The notes under the pieces were generated by a model. It worked only from the letters and a program-made list of their open reading frames with translations, ran no database searches and was not told the DNA's origin. 64,000 nt of DNA from Faecalibacter sp. LW9 (GTDB lineage Bacteria; Bacteroidota; Bacteroidia; Flavobacteriales; Weeksellaceae): contig NZ_CP141062.1 in the NCBI RefSeq assembly GCF_034661295.1, positions 2,976,001 through 3,040,000 on the forward strand. The letters run 5' to 3'. Position 1 is the first letter of the stretch. Each line of letters opens with the position of its first letter. A program made the translations under genes and the position numbers. This document shows, one piece after another, positions 17,485 to 26,799 of this stretch.

Positions 17485-18699
17485 ATGGATTTACATTCTG
17501 GATTACCTTTTTGGGTGATTAAAAATGAATTTTTCAATCTTTATAATCCTTTACGAAAAAATTACAAAGTAGATGTAGCCATTATTGGTTCAGGTATCAC
17601 AGGTTCTCTCGTAGCACACGAATTGTGTGAAGCCGGTATCGAATGTGCCATTTTTGATAAACGTACAATTGGCACAGGAAGTTCAGCAGCATCTACAGCC
17701 CAATTGCAATACGAAATTGATGTGCCATTATCCGAATTGGTAAAGAAAGTCCCTGAAAAAATTGCCATTGATGCGTATTTTAATTGCTTACAATCCATTA
17801 CAGATATCGAAAATGTATTCAAAAAAACACAAGTGGATGCGGATTTTGTTCGTGTGCCAACTGTTTTGCTAGCGAGTGATAAAAAAGGAGTTGAACTTTT
17901 AGACCGTGAATATGAAATCCGTACAGAAGTAGGTTTACCGGTCAACTATTTAGACGCAAAACAATTAAAGGAATACCAAAATATTGATGGAATTGCTGCT
18001 TTACAGAACGATACTTCTGCGATGATGGATGCCTATAAAGGAGCGATTGGTTTACTTCAATACCATCAGAAAAAACATGATTTAAAATTATTCACCCATA
18101 CTAAAATAGAACAGATTCAAGAATCTAAAAATGGCTGTGAACTAACCACAGAACACAGACATAAAATTTCGTGTAAACATGTAATTGTAGCTAGTGGTTT
18201 TGAAGCGGGTCAATTTCTTCCTAAAAAAGTCATGGATTTACTTTCAACCTATGCGATTATTTCTCAACCCATGGACGAAAAAAAGATTTGGCCACACAAA
18301 AGTTTGATTTGGGAAACAGCCGAACCTTATTTGTACATGCGAACGACAACGGATAATCGTTTGATTGTCGGTGGGGAAGATGAAGAATTTTATAATCCAG
18401 AAAAACGCGATGAGCTATTGCGAGATAAAATTAAAATCTTAGAACGTAAATTTAAAAATCTATACCCTGATATTGATTTCATTACCGAAATGGCGTGGTG
18501 TGGAACATTTAGTGCAACAGCAGATGGTTTACCTTATATGGGACCGTATAAAAAAGGTGATCGCAAACTATTTGCATTAGGTTATGGCGGTAATGGAATC
18601 ACCTTTTCTATGATTGCGGCTCAAGTTTTGACCACTATAATTTTAGGAAAAAAAGACGAACGATTAACAACTTTCGGTTTCGATCGACCTTCTAAATAA
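17485..18699 (+). CDS. FAD-dependent oxidoreductase (DAO family)
   Basis: The Rossmann dinucleotide-binding motif VAIIGSGITGSLVAHELCEAG lies near residue 35, followed by a DAO-type body and the C-terminal FAD-contact segment (DGLPYMGPY, then ALGYGGNGITFS). Enzymes of this group oxidise amines or D-amino acids with FAD, and the substrate cannot be told. I prefer the ATG at 17485 (MDLHSGLPFW) over 17422, which would add a hydrophobic but unconserved extension. The gene abuts the exonuclease gene (stop at 18699, next start at 18700), so it is the first gene of the ligase operon. A role in repair is possible only by association. Confidence 0.85.
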   Translation: MDLHSGLPFWVIKNEFFNLYNPLRKNYKVDVAIIGSGITGSLVAHELCEAGIECAIFDKRTIGTGSSAASTAQLQYEIDVPLSELVKKVPEKIAIDAYFNCLQSITDIENVFKKTQVDADFVRVPTVLLASDKKGVELLDREYEIRTEVGLPVNYLDAKQLKEYQNIDGIAALQNDTSAMMDAYKGAIGLLQYHQKKHDLKLFTHTKIEQIQESKNGCELTTEHRHKISCKHVIVASGFEAGQFLPKKVMDLLSTYAIISQPMDEKKIWPHKSLIWETAEPYLYMRTTTDNRLIVGGEDEEFYNPEKRDELLRDKIKILERKFKNLYPDIDFITEMAWCGTFSATADGLPYMGPYKKGDRKLFALGYGGNGITFSMIAAQVLTTIILGKKDERLTTFGFDRPSK

Positions 18700-19698
18700 A
18701 TGCTTATGCCTCTGATCTCAACCAACGAAAATGGAATCTACTGTGCCCAAGGTGATTTTTACATCGATCCTTGGCGACCAGTCAACAAAGCGTTAATTAC
18801 TCACGCCCACGCCGATCACGCGCGTTGGGGCAATAAAAAATATTTGTGTCATCGCTATACCGAACCGGTAATGCGCCATCGTTTAGGCGCAGATATCGTC
18901 GTTGAAACCGTAGATTATAATCAAGAAATTATTATTAATGGGGTAAAAATCTCGTTTCATCCTGCCGGTCACGTCATTGGTTCTTCTCAAATTCGATTAG
19001 AATACAAAGGAGAAATCTGGGTGATAACGGGTGATTATAAGTTGTACGATGATGGAATGTCAACGCCTTACGAACCGGTGAAATGCCATCATTTTATTAC
19101 GGAATCCACGTTTGGTTTACCCATTTATCAATTCGAATCCCCTTTAAAAGTATTCAAAGAAATTGAAGAATGGTGGAAAGAAAATCAAGCCAAAGACCTT
19201 AATACTATTGTCATGTGTTATTCCTTAGGAAAAGCACAATCGATCTTAAATTCCATTGATAAAGAAATTGGACCAATCTATGTTCATCCTGCGGTATATA
19301 ATATAAACCAAGCGTTTGAAAAAGTAGGTTTTCATTTTGAGGCATTACCTATTTTTCAAGAAACCGATAAAAATCAAATCAAAAATAGTTTAATCATATG
19401 TCCACCTGCAACCGATGGTTCAGCTTGGCAAAAGAAGTTGGGTCCAGCACGCAAATCATTTTGCAGCGGTTGGATGCAAGTACGTGGCGCTCGCCGTCGT
19501 CGTGGCGTAGATAAGGGATTTGTTTTTTCCGATCATTGCGATTTTAAAAGTTTGAATGAAGCCATCAAAAATTGTGAAGCTGAAAATATTTATGTCACCC
19601 ACGGTTACGAATTACAGTTTACCAAATGGGTGAATGAAGAATTAGGCCTATATGGTCAAGTGTTGCATACGTTGTTTAATGAAAATGAAGAAGAATGA
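18700..19698 (+). CDS. Ligase-associated DNA exonuclease (metallo-beta-lactamase fold)
   Basis: 332 aa with the MBL metal motif THAHADHARWG near residue 33, the later HPAGHVIGSSQI, GDYKLYDDG and FSDHCDF, characteristic of the beta-CASP-like family annotated as ligase-associated DNA damage response exonuclease (an SNM1/CPSF-like nuclease). It would trim DNA ends before sealing. It overlaps the ligase gene by 4 nt (ATGA). The four-gene set exonuclease-ligase-helicase-phosphoesterase is a well-known bacterial DNA repair cluster; its exact substrate in vivo is less settled. Confidence 0.9.
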   Translation: MLMPLISTNENGIYCAQGDFYIDPWRPVNKALITHAHADHARWGNKKYLCHRYTEPVMRHRLGADIVVETVDYNQEIIINGVKISFHPAGHVIGSSQIRLEYKGEIWVITGDYKLYDDGMSTPYEPVKCHHFITESTFGLPIYQFESPLKVFKEIEEWWKENQAKDLNTIVMCYSLGKAQSILNSIDKEIGPIYVHPAVYNINQAFEKVGFHFEALPIFQETDKNQIKNSLIICPPATDGSAWQKKLGPARKSFCSGWMQVRGARRRRGVDKGFVFSDHCDFKSLNEAIKNCEAENIYVTHGYELQFTKWVNEELGLYGQVLHTLFNENEEE

Positions 19699-21290
19699 GA
19701 AAATTTGCCGAATTATTTGATGCATTAGACAGCACAACTAAAACCAATCAAAAAGTTGAGGCATTGGTCCATTATTTCAAAACAGTCGATCAAGATGAAT
19801 TGCTTTTCGCAATCGCTTTATTAATTGGAAATAAACCCAAACGTGCATTTAAAACTACCATTTTAAGGGAATGGTGTTCCGAAATCTCAGGGATTCCGCT
19901 ATGGATGGTGGAAGATTCGTATTACGTGGTCGGCGATTTAGGAGAAACATTAGCGTTATTAATACCAAAACACGAAAATACTTCTTCAAATAAAACCCTG
20001 CGTGACTATTTTAATGATTTAACGGAAGCAAAAAACTGGGATGAAGCAGAACAGAAAGACTATGTCTTAACCCATTGGAATCAATTAAGCGATACCGATT
20101 TATTCATCTTCAATAAATTGATTACGGGTAATTTCCGCGTCGGAGTTTCAAAAACATTAGTTGTTCGTGCATTGGCGCAATATCTCAACCAAAAAACCTC
20201 AACCATTGCGCATTTAATCATCGGAAAATGGGATCCATTGCAGACGTCATTCGACGATTTATTCAATGAAAATGCGGTCGAAAGCAAAGAACATCTGCCC
20301 TACCCTTTTTATTTAGCCTATGCTGTAGAAGATTCTTTTTTTGAAACCGAAAAGATTCAGGATTTCATCTTAGAGAAAAAAATAGATGGTATTCGTGGTC
20401 AAATCATTGTTCGTAATGAGCAAATTTATATTTGGTCGCGCGGTGAAGATATTTTGACCGATAAATTCCCTGAATTTGATGAACTTAAAAATCAATTACC
20501 AAACGGTACAGTGATCGATGGCGAAATAATTCCGTGGAAAAAGGGAGAACCTTTGCCATTTAGTGTGATGCAAACGCGAATTGCACGAAAAAACATCACC
20601 AAAAAATATTTGGAAGAAGCGCCTTTGGTCATGGTTTGTTACGATCTCTTAGAAAAATACGGTAAAGATATTCGTGAATTACCCCTAAAACAACGACGCT
20701 CATTTTTGATTGAAATTTTAAAAGAAATTAATTCACCTTATTTGTTGCTGTCCGATGAAATGCACTTTGCCGATTGGGATGAAGCACGAGCATTTCGGGA
20801 TGCTGCACGTAATTACCAATGCGAAGGTTTGATGATTAAACGCAGCCTATCGCCTTATGAAGTGGGGCGAAAAAAAGGAAATTGGTTCAAATTTAAAACC
20901 CAACCGTTGAGTATTGATGCGGTTCTATTGTATGCCCAAAGTGGTTCAGGACGACGCTCTAATCTGTTTACCGATTATACGTTTGCCGTTTGGGAAGGTG
21001 ATCAATTGGTGCCTTTTGCGAAAGCCTATTCTGGATTAACCGATAAAGAAATCACCAAAGTCGACCGATGGATCAAACGCAATACCATTGAAAAATTTGG
21101 TCCCGTTCGCAGTGTACAACCCGAATTGGTGTTTGAAATTGCTTTTGAAGGAATTGCAGAAAGTACACGACATAAATCAGGTGTTGCCGTTCGATTTCCA
21201 CGAATTTTACGTTGGAGAGAAGATAAATTAGCCAATGAAGCCAATACCAAAGAAGATTTACTAGAAATGCTTAAACGATACGGATCATGA
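19695..21290 (+). CDS. ATP-dependent DNA ligase
   Basis: 531 aa. The adenylation motif I is EKKIDGIRGQ (nucleophile Lys near 228). Motif III-like VIDGEIIPW, motif IV GLMIKRSLSPYE and motif V WFKFKT follow, then an OB domain with RFPRILRWREDK. The N-terminal 200 residues form a helical DNA-binding domain as in LigB/LigC-type enzymes of this cluster. It seals nicks using ATP, in contrast to the housekeeping NAD-dependent LigA. Overlaps of 4 nt with both neighbours imply translational coupling. Confidence 0.95.
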   Translation: MRKFAELFDALDSTTKTNQKVEALVHYFKTVDQDELLFAIALLIGNKPKRAFKTTILREWCSEISGIPLWMVEDSYYVVGDLGETLALLIPKHENTSSNKTLRDYFNDLTEAKNWDEAEQKDYVLTHWNQLSDTDLFIFNKLITGNFRVGVSKTLVVRALAQYLNQKTSTIAHLIIGKWDPLQTSFDDLFNENAVESKEHLPYPFYLAYAVEDSFFETEKIQDFILEKKIDGIRGQIIVRNEQIYIWSRGEDILTDKFPEFDELKNQLPNGTVIDGEIIPWKKGEPLPFSVMQTRIARKNITKKYLEEAPLVMVCYDLLEKYGKDIRELPLKQRRSFLIEILKEINSPYLLLSDEMHFADWDEARAFRDAARNYQCEGLMIKRSLSPYEVGRKKGNWFKFKTQPLSIDAVLLYAQSGSGRRSNLFTDYTFAVWEGDQLVPFAKAYSGLTDKEITKVDRWIKRNTIEKFGPVRSVQPELVFEIAFEGIAESTRHKSGVAVRFPRILRWREDKLANEANTKEDLLEMLKRYGS

Positions 21291-23722
21291 AAAATAATTT
21301 TGCTGATGTCTTTTATTACAACCAAAATTGGAAACCTCATCCGTTTCAGAAACAAACGTGGAATGCCATTCAGAAAGGTGAATCGGGTTTATTGAATGCA
21401 CCGACGGGTTATGGAAAAACATTTGCCATTTGGTTCGGAATTTTAGATTATTACTACAATCAAACCTTAAAGAATAATCCCAAACGAAAAGGTTTACATA
21501 CTTTATGGATTACGCCTTTGCGTGCTTTATCCAAAGAAATATTTTTAGCTACAAATCGAGTTTCAGATGAGCTAGATTTGGATTATCGCATTGAGTTAAG
21601 AACAGGTGATACTTCTTCTTCGGCTCGTCAAAAACAAGTCAAAAACTCTCCTGAAGCTTTAATTACAACTCCAGAAAGTGTTCATTTACTTTTAGCGACA
21701 AAACAATGGCGAAAAATTTATGAGAATTTGGAGTTTATTGTGGTGGATGAATGGCACGAATTAATTGGATCCAAACGTGGGGTAATGATGGAATTAGCGA
21801 TTCAAACGTTACGAACGATTAATCCAAAGTTAAAAGTTTGGGGAATTTCGGCTACGATTGGAAATTTAGATCAAGCCAAGGAAATTTTGATTCCGCATCA
21901 ATCATCCACATTAATTAAATCCAACATCAAAAAGAAAATCGAAGTCAATACCATTTATCCAGATAATTTGGAGAAATACCCGTGGTCGGGACATATGGGA
22001 ATTAAATTGATTGATAAAGTGATTCCAATTATTTTAGAACATCAATCGACGTTATTGTTTACCAATACACGCTCCCAAGCGGAGATTTGGTACCAACAAT
22101 TAATTACCCATCATCCTGATTTTGCTGGTCAAATTGCATTACATCACGGATCTTTAAGCGATGAATTGCGCCTTTGGGTAGAAGATGCACTACATGAAGG
22201 CATTTTAAAAGCGGTTGTTTGTACGTCGAGTTTAGATTTAGGAGTCGATTTTCGTTCCGTAGATTGCGTGATACAAATTGGTTCTGCAAAAGGAATTGCA
22301 CGCTTTTTACAACGTGCAGGACGTTCGGGTCATCGACCAGATGAAACATCAAAAATCTATTTTCTTCCGACTCATTCGTTAGAAATTATGGAAGGTTCAT
22401 CCATCAAATATGCTTTAGAAAATCAATTCATCGAAGATCGATTGCCCTACATCCGAAGTTTCGATTTATTGATTCAATATATGATGACGATGGCCGTTGG
22501 CGAAGGATTAAATCCTGATTTATTGTATAATATAATTCTTCAAACACACGCGTACAACAGTGTAAGTAAAGATGAATTTATGCAATGTTTACATTTATTG
22601 ACGCAAGGTGGAAAATCGTTAACAGCTTATGAGGAATTCCATAAATTGGAAAAAGACGAAGATGACAATTTATACAAACCTACTTCTCGAAAAGTCGCGA
22701 TGCAACATCGATTATCGGTTGGTGCCATTGTATCCGATTTAATGATGAAGGTGAAAATGGCGGGTGGTAAATATTTGGGTTCAATTGAGGAAGGATTCAT
22801 CAGCCGATTAAAAGAAGGAGAGGCCTTTTGGTTTTCAGGACGACCTTTGGAAATTCAACAAATGAAATTCAATGAAGTCATTGTGAAACCTTCTAAAAAG
22901 AATAAAGGAACGATTCCGTCTTGGCGAGGGGGTCGAATGGGAATTTCGAGCAATTATGGTCAAGCGATTCGTCATATGTTTGATGAAATGGATCAACGCA
23001 TATCGAAAAAATATGAAGAATTACGCTATTTACAACCGTTGTTTCAAGAACAACAACGCATCTCCTATTTGCCAAAAGAAAATGAATTATTAGTCGAATA
23101 CATTCATACGAAAAATGGGTATCACTTCTTATGTTATCCCTATGATGGAAAATTAGTACACGAAGGAATGGCGGCCATTTTAGCTTATCGCATCAGTCAA
23201 ATCCAACCGATGACGTTTAGTATTTCGTCCAACGATTATGGTTTTGAATTATTAAGTGATCAAGAATTTCCGATTGAAGATTATATTTTCGAATTATTCA
23301 GCATAGAAAATCTTTCGGAAGATATTTCCAATGGAGTAAATTTGGAAGAAATGGCACGTCATAAATTTCGCGATATTGCGAGTATTTCTGGTTTAATTTT
23401 TAACGGATATCCAGGAAAATCGGTCAAAACGAAACATCTACAAGCCAATGCTTCATTATTCTTCGGGGTTTTTCAAGATTATGAGCCTGAAAATTTATTG
23501 TACAAACAAGCGTATGATGAAGTTTATGATTTTCAGTTGGAACGATACCGTATGCAAAAAGCCTTCGAACGTATTGATGCTCACGAGATAATTTTAAGAA
23601 AACCTTCTCAATTAACTCCATTTGCATTCCCTATCTTTGCCGAATCTTTCCGCGAACGTTATTCGAACGAGGATTGGGAAACGAGATTAAAACGATTAAA
23701 GGACGAAATGATCAATGGTTAA
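21287..23722 (+). CDS. Ligase-associated DEXH-box helicase (Lhr-like)
   Basis: 811 aa. Motif I APTGYGKTFAI lies near residue 39; VVDEWHELIGSKRG (a DEXH box), ISATIGNL, LLFTNTRSQAEIW and the motif VI region AGRSGHRPDE follow. The remainder fits the Lhr-core winged-helix and beta-barrel parts. Lhr-family enzymes translocate 3' to 5' on single-stranded DNA and unwind RNA:DNA or DNA duplexes. It overlaps the ligase gene by 4 nt and the phosphoesterase gene by 8 nt. Length agrees with the ligase-associated subfamily rather than full-size Lhr. Confidence 0.93.
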   Translation: MKNNFADVFYYNQNWKPHPFQKQTWNAIQKGESGLLNAPTGYGKTFAIWFGILDYYYNQTLKNNPKRKGLHTLWITPLRALSKEIFLATNRVSDELDLDYRIELRTGDTSSSARQKQVKNSPEALITTPESVHLLLATKQWRKIYENLEFIVVDEWHELIGSKRGVMMELAIQTLRTINPKLKVWGISATIGNLDQAKEILIPHQSSTLIKSNIKKKIEVNTIYPDNLEKYPWSGHMGIKLIDKVIPIILEHQSTLLFTNTRSQAEIWYQQLITHHPDFAGQIALHHGSLSDELRLWVEDALHEGILKAVVCTSSLDLGVDFRSVDCVIQIGSAKGIARFLQRAGRSGHRPDETSKIYFLPTHSLEIMEGSSIKYALENQFIEDRLPYIRSFDLLIQYMMTMAVGEGLNPDLLYNIILQTHAYNSVSKDEFMQCLHLLTQGGKSLTAYEEFHKLEKDEDDNLYKPTSRKVAMQHRLSVGAIVSDLMMKVKMAGGKYLGSIEEGFISRLKEGEAFWFSGRPLEIQQMKFNEVIVKPSKKNKGTIPSWRGGRMGISSNYGQAIRHMFDEMDQRISKKYEELRYLQPLFQEQQRISYLPKENELLVEYIHTKNGYHFLCYPYDGKLVHEGMAAILAYRISQIQPMTFSISSNDYGFELLSDQEFPIEDYIFELFSIENLSEDISNGVNLEEMARHKFRDIASISGLIFNGYPGKSVKTKHLQANASLFFGVFQDYEPENLLYKQAYDEVYDFQLERYRMQKAFERIDAHEIILRKPSQLTPFAFPIFAESFRERYSNEDWETRLKRLKDEMING

Positions 23723-24365
23723 TTTTTTTGAATGGAAACACAACCACACTAAACTACACTTTCTTCCACAAAAATTAGTACATCTACCCGATCACCAGAC
23801 GTTGGTGATTGCCGATTGGCATTTGGGAAAAATTACGCATTTTCGTAAAAATGGTGCGTTTTTGCCGCCTGTCAATAACTTAAAACAAATCCACGAAATA
23901 CAAGGTCTGATAGCACAACTTCAAATCAAAACCGTGATTTTATTAGGTGATGTTTTTCATAGCAAATTGAATTCGGATTGGTTTGATTTCATTGAATTTT
24001 TACAAATCAATCATCACATTCAATTTATCCTAACCAAAGGCAATCATGATATTTTACCGAAAGCTTTCTATCAAATTGAAAATTTGGAAGTCGTAAAATC
24101 CTACCCAATCGATGAAGTTATTTTTTCGCACGAAAAAATTAAAATTGCTCCCCATCAAGTGAATGTCATTGGCCATCATCATCCTGGAATTTCGATCAGA
24201 GGACGTGCCCGACAACATTTCAAATTGCCTTGTTTTTACTTCGAAAATCAAACTTTAATTATTCCAGCTTACGGCGAACATACAGGATTATTCTTGTATC
24301 AAAAAACGGAAGAAAATCGCATCTACCCTATTTTTGGTGACGAAATCATCGAATATAATCCGTAA
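23715..24365 (+). CDS. pdeM: Ligase-associated metallophosphoesterase PdeM
   Basis: 216 aa with the calcineurin-like metal motifs in order: VIADWHLGK, ILLGDVFHS, TKGNHDI and GHHHPGISI. The family is annotated as ligase-associated DNA damage response endonuclease PdeM. It ends the four-gene repair core. It overlaps the helicase gene by 8 nt and has a 26-bp gap to the following lipoprotein gene, which may share its transcript. Confidence 0.9.
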   Translation: MVNFFEWKHNHTKLHFLPQKLVHLPDHQTLVIADWHLGKITHFRKNGAFLPPVNNLKQIHEIQGLIAQLQIKTVILLGDVFHSKLNSDWFDFIEFLQINHHIQFILTKGNHDILPKAFYQIENLEVVKSYPIDEVIFSHEKIKIAPHQVNVIGHHHPGISIRGRARQHFKLPCFYFENQTLIIPAYGEHTGLFLYQKTEENRIYPIFGDEIIEYNP

Positions 24366-24391
24366 ATTTACGAGACGAAAACCTTATTGTA

Positions 24392-26032
24392 ATGAAAAAA
24401 ACAATCGTATTGGGTTCGATTGCTTTAACTAGTTTATTAGCATCTTGTGCAACTCAAAAAATAGATTCAAAATCTACGAATGTGGAAACAACAACAAACG
24501 AATTTAAACCGCAATATTACTCTGAATATACATTAACAACCGATTTATCGCATTTATCAGCCAACGAAAAAGAAATCGTTAAATTAATGATCAAAGCCGC
24601 TGATATTATGGATGATTTGTTTTGGCAACAAACTTATGGAGCTAAAATCGATATTACCGATGCGGTGAAAGGAGCAGAATTGGATTATGTCAAAATCAAT
24701 TACGGACCTTGGGATCGTTTGGATAATGACAAACCTTTTTTACCAGGAGTTGGACCAAAACCAGCAGGTGCTATGTTCTATCCACACGATATGACGGCTG
24801 AAGAATTTGAAGCTGCGAACTTAGCGGATGGAAAATCGAATTATACGTTAGTAAAACGTAATCGTGATGGGAAATTATATACGATTCCTTACCACGTGAA
24901 TTACAAAAATCAATTACAAAATGCAGCCGGTTATTTGGTGAAAGCTTCTGAATTAGCAGAAGATGCAGGTTTGAAAAAATATTTACAATTGCGCGCAGCT
25001 GCTTTATTGAATGATGATTTCTATCCAAGTGATTTAGCGTGGATGGATATGAAAAATTCAAATTTAGACATCGTCATTGGACCAATTGAAACGTATGAAG
25101 ATCAATTATTTGGTTACAAAGCTTCTTATTCATCTTATGTTTTGGTAAAAGATGTTGAATGGTCGAATAAATTGGCAAAATTCGTTCAGTATTTACCCGA
25201 ATTACAACAAAATTTACCGGTTGATGCCCAATACAAAGCGGAAAAACCAGGAACAGATTCTGATTTAAATGCCTATGATGTGATTTATTACGCGGGAGAT
25301 TGTAATGCCGGTGGAAAAACAATTGCGATCAACTTACCGAATGATGAACGTGTTCAGTTAGAAAAAGGAACGCGCCGTTTACAGTTGAAAAATGCTATGC
25401 AAGCGAAATTTGATCAAATTTTAGTGCCAATTGCCAATGTTATGATTGATGAATCGCAACAAAAGAACATCAAGTTTGATGCATTTTTCTCGAATGTGAT
25501 GTTCCATGAAGTAGCACATGGATTAGGTATTAAAAATACCATCAACGGAAAAGGTTCAGTTCGTGAAGCATTAAAAGAAACGCAATCAGCTTTAGAAGAA
25601 GGGAAAGCGGATATTTTAGGCTTATACATGGTGAACCAATTGTTGAAGAAAGGCGAATTAGAAGGAACACAAGAAGATTATTTTGTGACATTCTTAGCTG
25701 GAATTTTACGTTCGGTTCGTTTTGGCGCAAGTTCAGCACACGGACAAGCAAATATGATTTGTTTCAATTACTTTGCGGAGAAAGGTGCCTTTGAAAAAAC
25801 AGCCAATGGACGTTACAAAGTCAATGTAGCGAAAATGGAACAAGCCATGAACGGACTTTCTGAATTGATCTTAACATTACAAGGAAACGGAGATTACGAA
25901 GGCGTGAAATCTTTAATGGCGACAAAAGGAAAAATTGGAGCGGATTTACAAAATGATTTGGATAAAATCAATGCATACAACGTTCCGGTCGACATTAAAT
26001 TCAAACAAGGATTAGAAGTTTTAGGATTGTAA
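24392..26032 (+). CDS. Lipoprotein zinc peptidase, dipeptidyl-peptidase III (M49)-like
   Basis: 546 aa with a lipoprotein signal (MKKTIVLGSIALTSLLASC, Cys19). The zinc motif HEVAHGLG lies near residue 372 and a downstream EEGKADILG supplies the third ligand (Glu near 404). M49 enzymes normally show HELLGH, whereas here the spacing is HEXXH, a variant seen in Bacteroidota proteins annotated as dipeptidyl-peptidase 3 family. Predicted to sit on the outer or inner membrane and release dipeptides. Codon use looks like that of highly expressed neighbours. It ends at a strong terminator. Confidence 0.8.
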   Translation: MKKTIVLGSIALTSLLASCATQKIDSKSTNVETTTNEFKPQYYSEYTLTTDLSHLSANEKEIVKLMIKAADIMDDLFWQQTYGAKIDITDAVKGAELDYVKINYGPWDRLDNDKPFLPGVGPKPAGAMFYPHDMTAEEFEAANLADGKSNYTLVKRNRDGKLYTIPYHVNYKNQLQNAAGYLVKASELAEDAGLKKYLQLRAAALLNDDFYPSDLAWMDMKNSNLDIVIGPIETYEDQLFGYKASYSSYVLVKDVEWSNKLAKFVQYLPELQQNLPVDAQYKAEKPGTDSDLNAYDVIYYAGDCNAGGKTIAINLPNDERVQLEKGTRRLQLKNAMQAKFDQILVPIANVMIDESQQKNIKFDAFFSNVMFHEVAHGLGIKNTINGKGSVREALKETQSALEEGKADILGLYMVNQLLKKGELEGTQEDYFVTFLAGILRSVRFGASSAHGQANMICFNYFAEKGAFEKTANGRYKVNVAKMEQAMNGLSELILTLQGNGDYEGVKSLMATKGKIGADLQNDLDKINAYNVPVDIKFKQGLEVLGL

Positions 26033-26057
26033 TAAACTAAAATTTATATAGAATTAG

Positions 26058-26086
26058 AAAAGGCAAACCGATGGTTTGCCTTTTTT
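26058..26086. terminator. Bidirectional terminator between peptidase and outer-membrane protein genes
   Basis: AAAAGGCAAACC and GGTTTGCCTTTT form a 12-bp stem with a 3-nt loop; A- and T-runs lie on both sides. Confidence 0.9.
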
Positions 26087-26098
26087 ATAATAATTTAT

Positions 26099-26701
26099 TT
26101 ATAAGAAGATGCTCAATCCTGCTCCAACACCAAAAGTATTAATGATGTTTTTGTATTCATATCCATATTCTTCCTCTTTATTAGAGAATTGATTGAATGA
26201 AACACCTAAATCAACAGCTACTTTATCTGTAATTAAATATGCAATACCACCTTTCGCTTTCCACGTAAATCCATCTACCGTGTAAGAATAGCTATCAACT
26301 TTTGTTTTATTAGATCCATAACCAACGCCAGCTCCAACGTAAGGCATAATTTTAGTACCTGAATTAAAATAATACGTTGCTGTCGGTAAAACAGTAAAAA
26401 CAGAATTCGTTACTTTCTCATCCTCATAAAATTCTCCATCAGAATCTTTTGTTGTAATAGATGTATAACCTAAATCTAAACCTACTGCTAATTTATCCAT
26501 AACGAAATAACCAACAGAAGGAGTAAAATTAAATGTACTAACTTTTGGTCCATCATAAGAATCTCCATCTGCTTTCACTTTAGTACCAACACTGTTAAAA
26601 CCAATTGTTGTTGATCCACCAACAACCCAAGATCCTTTTTCTGTTTGAGCATTCACAAATCCGAATGTACATAAAGCAATTGTAAATAATATTTTTTTCA
26701 T
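26099..26701 (-). CDS. Outer-membrane beta-barrel protein (OmpX/porin-like), 200 aa
   Basis: A signal peptide (MKKILFTIALCTFGFVNAQ) is followed by an eight-strand barrel pattern: alternating hydrophobic strands with turns, FNFTPSVGYFVMDKLAVGLD and then MPYVGAGVGYGSNKTK, and a C-terminal strand ending in aromatic/hydrophobic GAGLSIFL. It is typical of the outer-membrane beta-barrel domain proteins abundant in flavobacteria. Function (adhesion, structural or minor porin) is unknown. It is monocistronic with an AT-rich promoter region, and IS982 is inserted about 100 bp upstream of its start. Confidence 0.88.
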   Translation of the reverse strand: MKKILFTIALCTFGFVNAQTEKGSWVVGGSTTIGFNSVGTKVKADGDSYDGPKVSTFNFTPSVGYFVMDKLAVGLDLGYTSITTKDSDGEFYEDEKVTNSVFTVLPTATYYFNSGTKIMPYVGAGVGYGSNKTKVDSYSYTVDGFTWKAKGGIAYLITDKVAVDLGVSFNQFSNKEEEYGYEYKNIINTFGVGAGLSIFL

Positions 26702-26790
26702 AAAATTAATTTAAAGAGCACAAATATAATTACTTTTACATTATATTGAAAAATTAAATTAAATTTTATTTGAATAAGAGATAAAATTAA

Positions 26791-26799
26791 AATATATGA
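26791..26799. repeat. IS982 target-site duplication, left copy
   Basis: AATATATGA, identical to 27780-27788 on the other side of the element. Confidence 0.9.
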
